Source: Heliocybe sulcata (taxonomy: Eukaryota; Basidiomycota; Agaricomycetes; Gloeophyllales; Gloeophyllaceae). Taken from it: DNA of 64,000 nucleotides. How positions within the stretch are numbered: position 1 is the first letter of the stretch; every line of letters begins with the position of its first letter. The stretch is from NCBI GenBank assembly GCA_004369045.1, contig ML213538.1, forward strand, positions 19,031-83,030, in the 5' to 3' direction. Positions 34,820-46,236 of the stretch are shown in pieces. The position numbers and the translations under genes were made by a program. The notes beneath the pieces are model-generated. The model searched no databases. It was not told where the DNA came from and worked only from the letters and a program-made list of their open reading frames with translations.

Positions 34820-37455
34820 TCATGATTTCCGCCGCATGTCCCTGGATAACCGACAACAGAGTACAAAGGCTACTGCGGCAGCAATGCCTCCTAATCTGGA
34901 CAGCCCTTCAGCCGGCGCAAGCGTAGCGTTATTCATAACTTACCGGAAGATGATTGCAACGGAATTCGGACCATCTGGCACGTCGGCATCTTCCTGGAGT
35001 GCCTGTAGAAGACTGGCTGAACCGTTGTTATTCATGGCATCGACTCCAATTGCCGTGAGGTTGCCCGGCTTTGGGTTAGTGTTCCCGGGATGATGGCCAT
35101 GCAATACAGATTTTGCCGGCTCAAAGATTGCAAAGATTATCGATGAGATGCCCGTGACGAGGAACTGTGGAATGACAATGAAGATGTTGTGTATGCCCTA
35201 GAAGCGGCGCGGATAAGCTCTGGGTATTCTCGACCCATGCCACAGACACGCACAAGTATCACCCCTGCTTTGGAGCTAAGATCATCGCTTTTGTCCGCGG
35301 TGTGGATCTCGCTCTCTGCGCTAACAGCCTCACCATACGTTACCTCTATGTCGGCCCTGCTAACACGAGCAGCCGCGTGCTGCATGAGCATCGCAGACCT
35401 TGGCCTGATATCGCCACTGCCTCCTTCGTCCGAAAGAGAGGTTCTCGTAGATAACACCCCATCGCTGGAGCCGTCCAAGTCGTCCTCATCCACGACCAAG
35501 AACTGGCGCTCCTCGTCGTTGTCATTTTGCCCACTGTGCCGTGGAATAGCTCCGGACCTCGTGTCAGCCAGACGGATAGATGATCCGTCTTCTCCGACGG
35601 ACGAAGCACCCGAATGAATCGCTTCTCCGAGCTAGTGATGAGCCGGTGAATACGTAGGTTAGAAGGAGTCACCACAGTGACAATGGACCACGCACCAGAG
35701 AGAAGGGAGCCCATTGAGTGATTGCCCAAGAGAAACCGACCACTGCCATCAGGACAGTTGCAGTGGAGACGCTGGATGTGAACCTGCAATTGCAATAGTG
35801 TATCAGTAAACTCGATCGTTCCAGCGACAAAGTTGCACTTGCCATGTCACCGCCATGCAAATCGTGAACAGAAGGTGACTCGCAGCCCACAACGTTGACA
35901 GATGCATCTTCCACTCGGATCTCCTACCTTTCCCGGATAAGAGCGGGTTCACATCTCCATGCTGCGCGTCATTACGGGAGACGAAGAAGGGCATGACGAA
36001 AGTGGTTGTGAGAGAGACGACTGCGTTGTAGAGCAACGCGCGTGTCCCAAGACGGGTGCCCTCGGCATCGAGCGCTGCGGCGGCATCCTCGTCTAAGGGT
36101 GTCGGAGAAGCTCTCTTGTGCAGCTCGCCGATGTACACAGTGGTGTAGAAGAGAATCGGAAACCACCCCAGCCACGCGCTGCGAGATTTTAGAGGGGTCC
36201 GGCCCGGAACGAAATAGAATGCTCACAAGAATTGGATCATGCACTGCGGGGACTCGTCAGCGTGGTGAGGATGCAGTACAAATATGACGTACGATCTGTC
36301 GGATCACTCTAGGCAGTTTGAGAATATTATCCCATATGATCTTTATTTCTGCCCATACACCCTTCTTGCGGATGTTTCTGGGAAGCATCAGCTTCATACC
36401 GGCGCAGAGAACATAACACGGTACCCTACTTCGATGAATCCACCATGACCTTCTCTTTCACACAATACACCGTGACGGAGTGCGTCAGAATCAGAAGAAG
36501 AGAAGCGATCACCGCTAAGACTTGCAGCTCCGTCTTGCCGAACATGAAGAATACTTGGGTCAAGTCGATATTCCCGCTATCTTAATGCTAATCAGTTATG
36601 AAAATGGATTCCGGTGATCCACGTGAACTCAACACGAAGAAGCCTGCTACACTTCCAATGCCAAGCATCCTGGCTGCCCATGCATTGCCGCTCGCTTGCT
36701 CACCAGTGGGCAGGATATCCACTATAAGGGCGCGATCTACGGCCTGAACTATATGCATTGTATCATTATTTACAACAAATATCTCGAGACTATACTAGGA
36801 CTTGCCTGCATTGACCGCAAAATCTATGCAATAAATCGCCCAGATGGCTAGCCAGATTGTCATGACATCGTTCTGACGTTCATGAGTTATCGATATGACA
36901 TTTTCTGGCGTGAGCGTAAGGACAGCAACCTACTCACGGCGTACGAGTCTCGTGCAGTGAAGATTGTCGCAAACTGGCGGGTAAATCCCAGTAGCAAGAC
37001 GCCGAACACGCAGATGACAGTGCCAGCAAGCATGTAGGGTCTCCTTCTTCCCAAGCGGGACCGGGACCTGTCCGCAAGGGTACCTAGAGCACACCTTCTC
37101 TCGTCTGAGGTTGTACAGCGGCGTTATGAATGTATCGTACCAATCAAGGGTTGGACTATAAGGCCAGACAATGGGCCAGCCAGGAATACAATTGCCATTA
37201 ATGATTTATGTAGACCTAATGATAGCAGGTACGGTGAAGCTGGTCGGCGTGTCAAACCGACGTCCTGGGCGACACGAGTCCTTGGGACTCACCGTAGGAC
37301 ATCTCAACCGACCAGAGTACTTGTACTCCAAGGAGCCCGACTGTCAGTGCGGGGGACTGTATCCATTTCGGTCCCAGTATCCTCGAGACTCCTACGAAGT
37401 GAGCGTCCTCCTCTCCTCCCGCCTCAGCTCCCGGCAATGCTGCGAACCCAACCAT
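34820..37455 (-). CDS. Sucrose/maltose-type transporter, GPH cation symporter family
   Basis: Proton-coupled disaccharide carrier of the plasma membrane, related to fission-yeast Sut1 and plant SUT proteins. About 665 residues in some 12 exons. The start MVGFAALPGAEAGG (37455) leads to transmembrane segment 1 (SPALTVGLLGVQVLWSVEM). After intron 1 come SPYLLSLGLHKS and FLAGPLSGLIVQPLIG, then the GPH loop signature RSRSRLGRRRPYM. Later segments include GWFPILFYTTVYIGELHKRA and FSWAITQWAPFSL. A long acidic/Ser-rich loop (about 130 residues, 35630-35250) sits between segments 10 and 11, longer than in plant relatives. The last segment, AAAVAFVLCC, is restored by a final intron and ends RDMRRKS. 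The acidic loop may be a site of regulation; this is inference. Confidence 0.88.
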
Positions 37456-38432
37456 TCAAGTTCGCCTGGATGTGCGGCTATAGCCAAAATTTGCGATTCC
37501 TCCCAGGGTGTTAATAGTGGAATATAGACTGTCTGATACAGGGGAGAACCAAGTTCATCTGAGACAGTTGGGGACAGAAGGCGGCGACATCAACGTTGAC
37601 AGCAGTACTAGTTCAATGAGCTGTGGCCGTTGCGCCTGCGCACGCGCAGAGTCGCGCAGCCACAGTTGCTTATTCTGGATATGTTTTGATTCGTTACGTA
37701 TTTCTGCGCTTGCTATAAACCAACATATCGATATGGGACTTCCCTTGCGGTGGGAGACGGCAGCTCACTCTACACCGGGCTCAATGCGAAGAGGCGACTT
37801 GTGGTAACTAACCCAAGTCGAGTTCGAAAGATACGGGTTATCCGTCCATTGGTTGCTCAAATCGGAAGGTTGTGAGAGAATGGACTTCGACGGGCGGTCG
37901 GTCGAACTAAACATACTGCAACCTCAGGAGTACTTCTTTATCTGTGCTTGACATACGGAACATCTTCTGTTTGTAGAGCTACCGTCGGATCGCATCGCTT
38001 GCCGGCAGTCATCTCCCCCCGACCAACTCTCCATCAGACAATCTGCTTCCGTGCGTAACCACTCTAAGCTCAGGCCACCGCTCTACGCGGTTCTTCCTAC
38101 TGCGCTCTATACATTCAACGTACGTGGCTGCCTTATCACCACAGCTGCCAGCAACAAGGCAACATGGCCGATCCACTGTGTGCAACCAATAGCCTGCCGC
38201 AAGAAGCACAGGTCATCCTAACCTGATTGATGCCGCCCTCTCTACCCAGCACCGCCCATGCAAGTCCATGCCACGCCCGCCACTGCCGCGCCCGGTGGGA
38301 GCGGTTAACGCCTCGCAGCTTGCACGCTTAGTCATAGCACTCAGGTAATGTCATTGATGGCACAGCTATCCTTAAATGCCTGCTGATCTTGTATTTAAAC
38401 AGCCGCAGGATACGCTGAGATGTGTATTCACA
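37456..38432. other. Divergent promoter region, transporter and P450
   Basis: About 980 bases between two genes reading away from each other. No coding sequence was recognised. A TATTTAAA box lies at about 38392, some 40 bases before the P450 start codon. Confidence 0.4.
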
Positions 38433-40810
38433 ATGTTTCGACTTTTGCTCCTATGCCTGGGTGCCTTTGTCATCTACAAAATCGCCAGCCGCGTCATTCG
38501 CCCGCTGCTCTCCCCCGTGCGGAACCTCCCTGGCCCGCCAAACCCTAGCATTGTCTTCGGCCACATGAAGGCAATGTTTGGAAACGATTTTGCTTCGGTC
38601 CAGGAGGGCTGGCTCAGGGAGTACGGCCCTGTCGTCAGGTTCACTGGCATTCTTAATGCAAGTCGGTTCCCTTCTTCGGCGACCCCAGGGACACTAATGT
38701 TCATATACCCGTAGTCAAACCGCGTCTTGACTCTGGATACACGAGCGTTGAATCATGTACTTACTTCCCCTATTTATGAGAAACCTGCGGATGCTCGCCA
38801 GCACCTTGCGCGCGTCATCGGGCCGGGTAGGTCCCGTTATTCCTCGTGAACGCGCCCATGCTAACATCCCCGCCTGTGCCATTAAAAGGTGTACTCGTAG
38901 TGGAAGGTCAGTACGCCTTCCTTCCTCGCAGATCATGATTCTTTAGCTGACCACGATCATACCAGGGCCGGAGCACAGAAAGCAGGTGCGTGCAATTTAG
39001 CGAACAGGTGGATGATAGCCGAACTGAATTACGTGCAAAATCAGCGACGAGTCATGGTACGCATCCAATAACTCCGACCTCACATCTTGTACTTGGTCAT
39101 CTTATCTACTGAATGTTATATCCAGGCTCCTGCGTTCTCCCCAGGACACATCCGTGACATGACGGATATTTTCCTCGACAAGGCCGCACAAGTAAGACTA
39201 TCGAGCATGCATGACTACCAGTTGAACTTAATCTGGCCAGCTCCGCGACATATGGATGACGCAGATCACCGAGTCTGGCGAGGCGGCAGCAACCAGGGTG
39301 GACGCTTTATCGTGGCTCGGGAAGCTAACGCTGGACGTTATTGGCATGGCAGGTCCGCCATATCTCAAAGCGTCACGTTATGCAGCTAATTAGAGAAATA
39401 ATCCGGACAGGTTTTGGCTATGACTTTGACGCCCTCCGCCCCAAGGATACCCCCAACGAGCTTAGCGAGGCCTTCTCCACTATGTTCGGAGGTCCTCCTT
39501 CGTTCCGCCTCCTCCCTTTCCTGCAAGCCTGGGTGCCCCTCTTCCGCTTAATTGTACGCCCCCTTGTCCACCTACCATCATCAACCTCCGACATCTGACT
39601 CCTTGTAGCCCGACAAACAAACCCAAGTCGTCGCCCACGCACAAGCAGTCATGACCCGAATCGGGCGGCAGCTGATCACGGAGAAGAAAGCCACCGCCCG
39701 TGCAGAGATGAGTGGGGAGAGGTTCGATAGGAAGGCGATGCAGGGCATGGACCTGCTCAGTCGCCTCGTGCGCGCGAACATGGCGACGGATCTGAACGAG
39801 AAGCAGAGGATGTCCGACGAGGACATCTTGGCGCGTGAGTCGCATTTCGTCGCGGGTTGTGGTTCTACGCTGATAGACACTTCTACTTTAGAGATTCCCA
39901 CATTCATGGTCGCGGGCCATGAGACGACTAGGTACGCCTCATCCGAGCTTACGATGCTTCGCTGGGAGGAAACTGACGGTACCGCAGTACCGCGACGACA
40001 TGGTGCCTGTACGCCCTTTCCTCCCACCCCGAGATCCAAGACAAACTGCGCCAGGAACTCCTGGACGTGGGAACCGAGGCGCCGTCGATGGACACGCTCA
40101 TGGCATTGCCCTACCTGGACGCGGTGGTCCGGGAGACGCTGCGAGTGCACCCCCCGGTGCCGATGGCGGGCCGCGTCGCGCAGAGGGACGATATTATTCC
40201 TATGGAGGGCACGTTCGCGGATTTGAGTGGACGCGAGCGGGGGAACATTATGTGAGTGGTCATTTCGCTGGCGTTTTTGATTGGGGTTCGAGAGCTCATG
40301 TTCCGATACAGGGTGGCGAAGGGAGACTTTGTGCTCCTCCCGATTGTGGCTGTTAATCGGGCGAAGGAGATTTGGGGTGAGGATGCGTTGGAGTTTAGGT
40401 ACGTGGTCGGTTGTGTGGGCGGGGCTCATAGCTGAGATGCTGTGTTGTGGTTAGGCCAGAGCGGTGGGATGCTATCCCCGAGTCTGCCAGTAAGATCCCG
40501 GGTGTGTGGGGCAGCGTGTTTAGCTTCCTTGGCGGCTCGCGGGCGTGTATCGGGTATCGTCTGTCGATCGTCGAGTACGTCGCTCTCTCTCTATCCATGT
40601 ACTCTTACCCTGACTTAGTTGCTTGCCTTGCGTTTGGGTTTGGGTTCGGGCAGAATGAAGGCGATCTTGTTCACCCTCCTTCGGTCTTTCGAGTTCGAGC
40701 TGGGCGTGAGGAAGGAGAATGTGGGGAAGAAGGCGGGGATTGTGATGAGGCCTATTATAAAGGGAGGGGAGACGGAGATGCCGCTTGTCGTGAAGTCTTT
40801 GGGCAGGTGA
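38433..40810 (+). CDS. Cytochrome P450 monooxygenase
   Basis: Haem-thiolate monooxygenase anchored in the endoplasmic reticulum; about 550 residues in over a dozen exons. The N-terminal hydrophobic anchor (LLLLCLGAFVIYKIASRVI) is followed by the proline hinge NLPGPPNPS. Core motifs are all present after splicing: I-helix AGHETTSTATTW, K-helix ETLR (ExxR), FRPERWD, and haem loop FSFLGGSRACIGYRL with the Cys ligand. The stop is TGA at 40808. The first intron, 38658-38714, starts GCAAGT and ends TAG; it joins GILN to SNRVLTLDTRALNHVL, matching related mushroom P450s, so the gene is intact. Substrate and CYP family cannot be fixed from sequence alone; the layout resembles the large basidiomycete families. 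No partner pathway genes are adjacent. Confidence 0.9.
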
Positions 40811-41678
40811 CGTGGTCGTGTCAGTTATTTACTCGGATATTATTTTGAATGGCGACATCGGCTGATTGAGGTGGTCAGGACGTGATTCACTCATCGGCAT
40901 TTCAACATGAGAAAAAACTATCGGTTGAGTGCAGTAGTTGCATGAGGGATGTGTTCAGCGCCGTCACTGGTCAACTGACGCCGCATGTGCATCTCCCGCA
41001 TGTGCGTGTGTTCTATGTCAGTGCAGGTTGTGGCTCTTCTTGATACTTATCCTCATATTGCAGAGTCGGACGTTCGTGGCTGGGCCGAGAGGACTCGGTC
41101 CTTTTGAGGTTAATAGTTCAGTCTGAGTTGAGACGCAGCAGTGTGATGGAAGATCTGCCTCCCGCCCTTCCGCCTGGGTGTGGGCGCGTATCCGTGGGTG
41201 TTCTCCAGCTGGAATTCGGGGCAAGTGTGAATCGGGACGTCTTGAGTGTCTCCTCGTAATGGCTCGCCGGGTCGCCGGTAGGCAGGATGGGGAGATCCTA
41301 GGTGCGTACGTCGTGGGGGGTGGGGGGATTGAGTCGCTGCGCGGATTCGTGCAGAGTGGCAGGTTGGGCTTGGGAGTACTGATTTTGGCGGTGGTATTTA
41401 CTTTCCTACGCTGTCGGGGGGAAGTGAGAAGGACGGGGAGTGGTAGTGGTGCGAGGCTATTAGGAAGGCGGGGAGGCCAATATTAACAGGCTGGTGGCGT
41501 GATATAGAGGGGCTGGACTATGCTGGTTGTCATAATTTGATGTCTGCTGCTGGAGCTTTGGTTGAGTATGCCGCTTGTTCCGCGTGTTCACGTAGGTGGA
41601 ACGTCTCGATGCAGACTCCGCTGGTTTACGGGAGCCTACCGTTACCCATCAAACACGTGAAAGTCGCCAGAGCCCCAC
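40811..41678. other. Intergenic between P450 and tRNA-Gly
   Basis: About 870 bases. One plus-strand frame of 102 codons (41178-41486) has a hydrophobic stretch near its end but looks like nothing known and starts without support. No gene is called. Confidence 0.35.
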
Positions 41679-41768
41679 GCATTAATGGGGTAGTGGTAAC
41701 CTCAGTCGTTGCCACCTTACGGGCTGTTCATGTTCGACTGGCCGCGAGTTCGATTCTCGCTTAATGCA
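41679..41768 (+). tRNA. tRNA-Gly (anticodon GCC) with 19-base intron
   Basis: Cloverleaf drawn by eye. Acceptor stem GCATTAA pairs with TTAATGC (41761-41767), with discriminator A at 41768. The D-arm has GGGG/CCTC and loop TAGTGGTAA. The anticodon stem is AGTCG (41704-41708) with CGACT (41735-41739). The T-arm is GCGAG-TTCGATT-CTCGC. The loop TTGCCA places anticodon GCC at 41711-41713. A 19-base insertion, 41715-41733, starts one base 3' of the anticodon, the standard tRNA intron site. Removing it leaves 71 bases, the normal length of eukaryotic tRNA-Gly(GCC). The GCATT start is also typical of tRNA-Gly. A T7 tract follows. Confidence 0.88.
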
Positions 41769-41784
41769 TCCAGGGAGTGCCGTC

Positions 41785-41791
41785 TTTTTTT
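41785..41791 (+). terminator. RNA polymerase III terminator
   Basis: Seven consecutive T residues start 17 bases after the tRNA-Gly discriminator base, as expected for RNA polymerase III release. Confidence 0.75.
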
Positions 41792-42064
41792 GAATTGAAT
41801 TCATCGCAGGTGATATATTCGTGAGCTCTTTGCGTGCTACGCAAGTACTAAGAAGAGACAATGGATCACGTCTAATGCGCTCAGCCAGAGAATGAATGAT
41901 GCGATGCGATACATCCACTGCCCCAGACTTGCGGGATCCTTGGTTCGTAGTGTGTACAGTATAGCAGATGGATATCGTACAATATTCTGGTCCATAGATA
42001 TGTTGGTACATCCTTCCGTCTCCCGTAGTTCATCGTCATCTGCATCAACCCCTGCCGCTTCGCT

Positions 42065-42598
42065 CTACTTGGCCTCCCCGACCAACAAATTGACGATTTC
42101 CACCGCCCTCTTGAACTTGGCCTTCTGCTCGTCGTTGACCTGCACCTCGCTCACGCCGCCTCCACAGCCTTGCGGACCGCCATTGAACCACTCCAGATCC
42201 TCGCTCCCCCACGCGATGCTCGTGTCCATCCCGTAGATATCCTGGCTCCCCGGGGGTTGCTCGGTAGGCAGCTCCTTCAATATGCTGTGCAGCTCGTCGA
42301 CGAGGTCGCCCGCGGTCTTGGCAGACGAGGCGGAGATGCCGGAGGGGGAGGAGACAGGGGAGGAGAGGGCGAGGGTGGTTGGGTTGAGAGAGGATTGGAG
42401 CTGGGGTGTGCCTGGCGGGCGGACGGCGGATTGGATGAAGAGGGAGGGGTTCTGGGTGGAGAGGGTGATGGTGTGGATGGCGTTGGGCGTTGGAGGCGCG
42501 AAGCCGCCGGTGATGCCTGTGTAGTGTTAGTCGGGTTGGGTAGTAGAGGGAGGGCGCGTACCGTGTTGGAGGCGGAGGGAGAACTCTGTCGGGGGCAT
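42065..42598 (-). CDS. Conserved-looking small protein of unknown function, 162 residues
   Basis: Exon 1 42598-42562, intron 42561-42517 (45 bases), exon 2 42516-42065; total 162 residues. It starts MPPTEFSLRLQHGITGGFAPP, has a Thr/Ser/Pro-rich middle, then a C-terminal half with better-defined sequence: LVDELHSILKELPTE, GSQDIYGMDTSIAWGSEDL, WFNGGPQGCGGG and KAKFKRAVEIVNLLV. This order is familiar from other mushroom genomes but has no function that I know. There is no signal peptide, membrane segment or catalytic motif. It reads away from the small Cys-rich gene across 320 bases, so the two may share a promoter. Confidence 0.7.
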
Positions 42599-42840
42599 GT
42601 TTGGTGGTGGTGAGGAGATGATGGTAGTAGTCGAGGAAGAGGTTGATAAGAAAGACTGAGGACGATTGATTCGGACAAGACGCCACAGCAATGATAGACC
42701 GGATCAACATCCGATAATCCAGGTCCAGCCGGGGTTAGGGCTACGCTGTAAGGACAGTGCCTGGGAGCCGGAGCTGCAGTGAGCCCGCCACAGCATATGT
42801 ATGACCTCATCATTCCATAAACCTCGGAGCGCGCACCTCG

Positions 42841-42847
42841 TATATAA
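42841..42847 (+). promoter_or_regulatory. TATA box of the 71-residue Cys-rich gene
   Basis: TATATAA about 75 bases upstream of the ATG at 42918, followed by a pyrimidine-rich stretch (CCCTTTTCTCTCTGCCC) where transcription would start. Confidence 0.6.
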
Positions 42848-42917
42848 CCCTTTTCTCTCTGCCCTATTCACCACCTAACACCTCTGCCCACTACCCACTA
42901 CAACACCAACCACGACC

Positions 42918-43187
42918 ATGTCTTCCGAGCTCCGCTACCCACCCACCGCATTCACCCACACCAAGCGCGGCGACCAGCCGATCGCAGTCCAGCCAACGAG
43001 CGCACCGGGCATGACCGTCGCGAATGCGCAGAAGAGAAAGGAGGAGGAGAAAGCCGAGAGGCTGAGGGGCGGGTGTATCCCCTGTCCAGTGAGTGGTTCA
43101 GTTAGCTACATGGATGAGCGAGAGGCTGATGGGGTTTGGTAGGACGGAGGGTGCTGTTACATTATCCCTCTTCCGTGCTGCTGCTGA
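42918..43187 (+). CDS. Small protein with Cys-rich C-terminus, 71 residues
   Basis: Exons 42918-43088 and 43143-43187, with a 54-base intron (GTGAGT..GGTAG) in phase 0. The first 50 residues are hydrophilic: SSELRYPPTAFTHTKRG, then a charged helix QKRKEEEKAERLRGG. The last 20 residues are CIPCPDGGCCYIIPLPCCC, ending on three cysteines before TGA. There is no signal peptide, so the cysteines face the cytosol. Likely roles are lipid attachment of the Cys tail or metal binding, both inferred. The tail can be read only after splicing; unspliced, the frame runs on into intron sequence. A TATA box and CT-rich leader precede it. Small proteins of this layout recur in mushroom genomes, but I know no function. 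Confidence 0.65.
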
Positions 43188-44144
43188 GGTCTGAGGGTCG
43201 AGGATAGCATGAAGACTAAAACGAAGACATGATTGTATACTATACACGACGACACGGACCGGCGGCTTGTTCTTGGACTGAACTGTATTCTAGTACGTCG
43301 CGAGTGTGTGCGGAGAGGAGAGAAGGAACTACGGACGCGATGTAATGACGAAACGGCCATTGTACATACTACCTAATTGCCGGTGTAGTAACATATTCCT
43401 GTATCACACAATACGAATCATACAGAGTCTCTGTTTCTTCAGTTGCATGCCTCTCATGCCCGACGAGCGTCCCAAATTAGTTGAACGTTGAAGAGCGCTA
43501 AACGCTGTGCCTAATACGGTATGCCTAATGCCTTCTTCTACAACAACTGGCTTGCTCTCTCTGTGCAGAATGTCTGCGCCTATTGCAATGAGAAAGCCTC
43601 ACGTATTCTGCCCGCTGATGGAGTCGTTCCAAGCCCGTCTCGCGCGTGCTCGCAGGTGTCGAACATTCAGATGAAAGGTACCTCAGATACTGGACGTCGG
43701 TCGTGCGTAGGAGGGTATGCTGCAGGGATGATGACATCGTATGAGGTACATTGGATGATACAAGAACGTGATGTTACATCGCTAGTGCGCCTGTTGGTGG
43801 TAGCAGGTTACTCTCACTTTGGCGGGCATCGTCCATGGGGCATTTGGAGCACCTACGGTTCTGGACGAGTCAGACGAATCTTCTGCACACTGTAGGCCGT
43901 CCATATCTTACCAGTGAACGTGCATTGCAGTTCTGGACTAGAGTTAGGGCCGCTCAGTCGGCGCTAGAAAACACGTGCCCTCCACATGATCCCTTCCCAC
44001 GTCGTCGGGCATGAGCCACAACTTGACTCTGTTCGTTCTTCTCCGCTTGCGTTCTCGTCTCTGCGCAGGGACTAAACAACATCTGTTGCTCTGACTGGGC
44101 CGCACGTCTTCATTTACCAACACTTAACGCAGCGCTAGAGCACG
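43188..44144. other. Intergenic, nothing recognised
   Basis: About 960 bases between two plus-strand genes. One frame of 124 codons (43521-43895) shows no family features and is not called. The stretch holds the 3' end of the Cys-rich gene and the promoter of the next one. Confidence 0.4.
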
Positions 44145-46236
44145 ATGCAGATCCACCAAGTCCAGACACCGGCCGACCCCCAGGCAGAGCAGCGCCGCGT
44201 CCGGCGGGCGAACCTCGACAGGCAGAAGGCAAACCATGTACGTCTTTTTCTTGAGAGCGGGTCGGGAAGACGCTGTTGGTCGAGCCTGCAAAGTCCAATG
44301 CCACCACCCTCGCCGTCGCTACTTGCCGCATGCAATGCTGACATTCCCCACAGCTCTCTCGCCAACTGCAGATGCGCCTCCAGTACGCCCGCATGAAGGT
44401 CGATCACGGCTGGGTGCGTGTTCTTGTCTTTCCTTTCGCGGGTGGCAGGCTCTTGTCCTGTCCATACTATCCTCGCTGTTCTCGCTCCTTGTTTCTTTCG
44501 GGCTTTGGCTGTCTACACCCTGCATACCCTGTACGCCTTCTATACTCTGGCGTTCCTCAGGTGCTGCTCAGCACTTGCCCATTGACCACACCCCGGATTC
44601 CCTCCATTCCGCCTGCTTAACCAATCTCCTTTCTCCCTCCACCTTCCTCTCATCTTATGTGGCTACAGCACCATTAACCACCCACCGACAGAAACATTCC
44701 AAACTCCAGGAAGTCGAAAACCTATACTACAACCGCAACACCCAACACCGCGAAGCCGCCGCCTCGCCCACGCGCCCCCGTCCCCGTGCCACCGAGACTC
44801 CAACCATAGACACGGATACCGAGAACCCCGCCTCGGGCATGGACGTCGACCCGCCCTCGCCCTCGCCCGTCTGCCCCGCGCACCCCTCGACCTACCCCGC
44901 CCCCCTGCGCACCGACAACCCGAACGCGCGCGCGCCGCATGCGCTCCCGTACTCGACCAGGCCGTATTTTGACCCCGGGCTGCCGCCGCCGAACGAGAGA
45001 GAGGACGTGCCGTATCCGAGTGTGCCGGCGTCTGCGGTGGGGGAAGATGGGGAGGGAGAGGGTCCGAGTGTGCCAGCACCGCCGCCACAGTGGACGGCGA
45101 AGCCGAATAGGGCGTTTAGGAAGGGCGGGGCGAAGGACGGGGCTGTGAGACGCGTCAGAGAAAGAAGTGGCAGTGCGGCCACGGGAGGGGAGAGAGAAGG
45201 AAGTGCGAGTGCGAGAGCGGATAGCGCAAATCGCAGTCAGACGCCGGTGGCGATGGATGGCGTCGAGAGCAGCGCGCCGGAGACGAACATGGACGTGAAC
45301 GCGACTAATGAGGCGGGTACAAGCGACACGAGCCCTGCCCCTGCGCAGAGTCAGACGCCCACCCCTCAGCGCCCGCCCTCCAATCCCTCACCCACTCCCC
45401 CCGCCTTCCAGCCTACCGCCCCCGTCGGGCCCCTCGGCCCCAACTCCCTCCCCGCGCCCTCTCCCCCCCTTCTCCGCTCCCCCGCCCCTCCCCCCGCGGA
45501 CCCCGCGAACATGACCTTCCGCGAGGTGCTCGACGAGGCAGACCGGCTCGTCGCGCAGGCGCTCGCGGAGGGGCGCAACGAGATCCAGAACCCGATCGAC
45601 GTGGTCATCGAGGAGGCCGTGCGGCGCGGCGGCGAGAGCGGGCTCGCGAGTATCATCAAGAGTCTGCAGGGGATGGCAGCGGGGGCAGGGGTGATCGATC
45701 CGGCATTGAGCGGAGAGGGAGGGGTGGGGATGGCAGCGAGCGGGAGTGGGGCGAGCGCGTCGACGCCTCAAGCGAGCAAGACCAGCACGACCACGACCAC
45801 GAGCAAGCCGACCACAGGCAAAGCTCCGCCCAAACCCAGAGCCCCGCGCACCTCGACCGCCTCCCGCCCGCGCCCCGCACGCTCCACCACCACTACCCCA
45901 CGGCCCGCCTTCCCCAGCGCGCACACCACGCCCTACGTCGCCTCCTACCCCTTCTCCGGCGGCGGCTTCTCCGCGGGCTTCGGCAACCAGTTCCCGCTCA
46001 CCACGGGCGGCTTCGCGGGCGGTGCGACCGGGCTCACGTACGACTCCTTCTGGCAGAGCGTCAAGGCCACCGGGAGCGCAAGGAGCGGGTCCAGCTCGTT
46101 CTCGGGGCTAGCGACCGCACCGGCGGGGACGGGGCTGGTCAGGAGCGCGACGATGCCGGCCAGCTCTGTGCAAGGTGGTGTGGGCGAATCAGCGTCGTAT
46201 GCTCCAGGCCCTGGGCTAGATGAAAATACGAGTTGA
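44145..46236 (+). CDS. Pro/Ser-rich protein with N-terminal coiled coil, unknown function
   Basis: Exons 44145-44237, 44354-44413 and 44692-46236, giving 565 residues; introns of 116 and 278 bases are unusually long for this window. Residues 1-65 (QAEQRRVRRANLDRQKANH, then LSRQLQMRLQYARMKV and KLQEVENLYYNRN) form a probable coiled-coil helix. The middle is disordered and rich in Pro, Ser and acidic residues. A short ordered island reads MTFREVLDEADRLVAQALAE and continues to GLASIIKSLQGMAAG. The C-terminal part is Gly/Ser/Thr-rich with Phe-Gly pairs (GGGFSAGFGNQF). The layout hints at a nuclear scaffold or chromatin-linked protein, but no domain is recognised. The frame of exon 3 is open far upstream, so the 5' structure is the least certain part. 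Confidence 0.65.

Noticed and set aside
6262-40810. Secondary-metabolite cluster of decarboxylase plus P450
   Set aside because: The two genes are 28 kb apart with housekeeping genes (AP-1 mu, ETF oxidoreductase, HIS2) between; no methyltransferase, kinase or other tailoring gene is near.
38433-40810. P450 as a pseudogene
   Set aside because: With GT donors only, the first junction loses frame, but a GC-AG intron restores it and all later motifs are intact.
41178-41486. 102-codon frame before the tRNA
   Set aside because: Gly/Arg-rich reading without conserved features, intron or promoter support.
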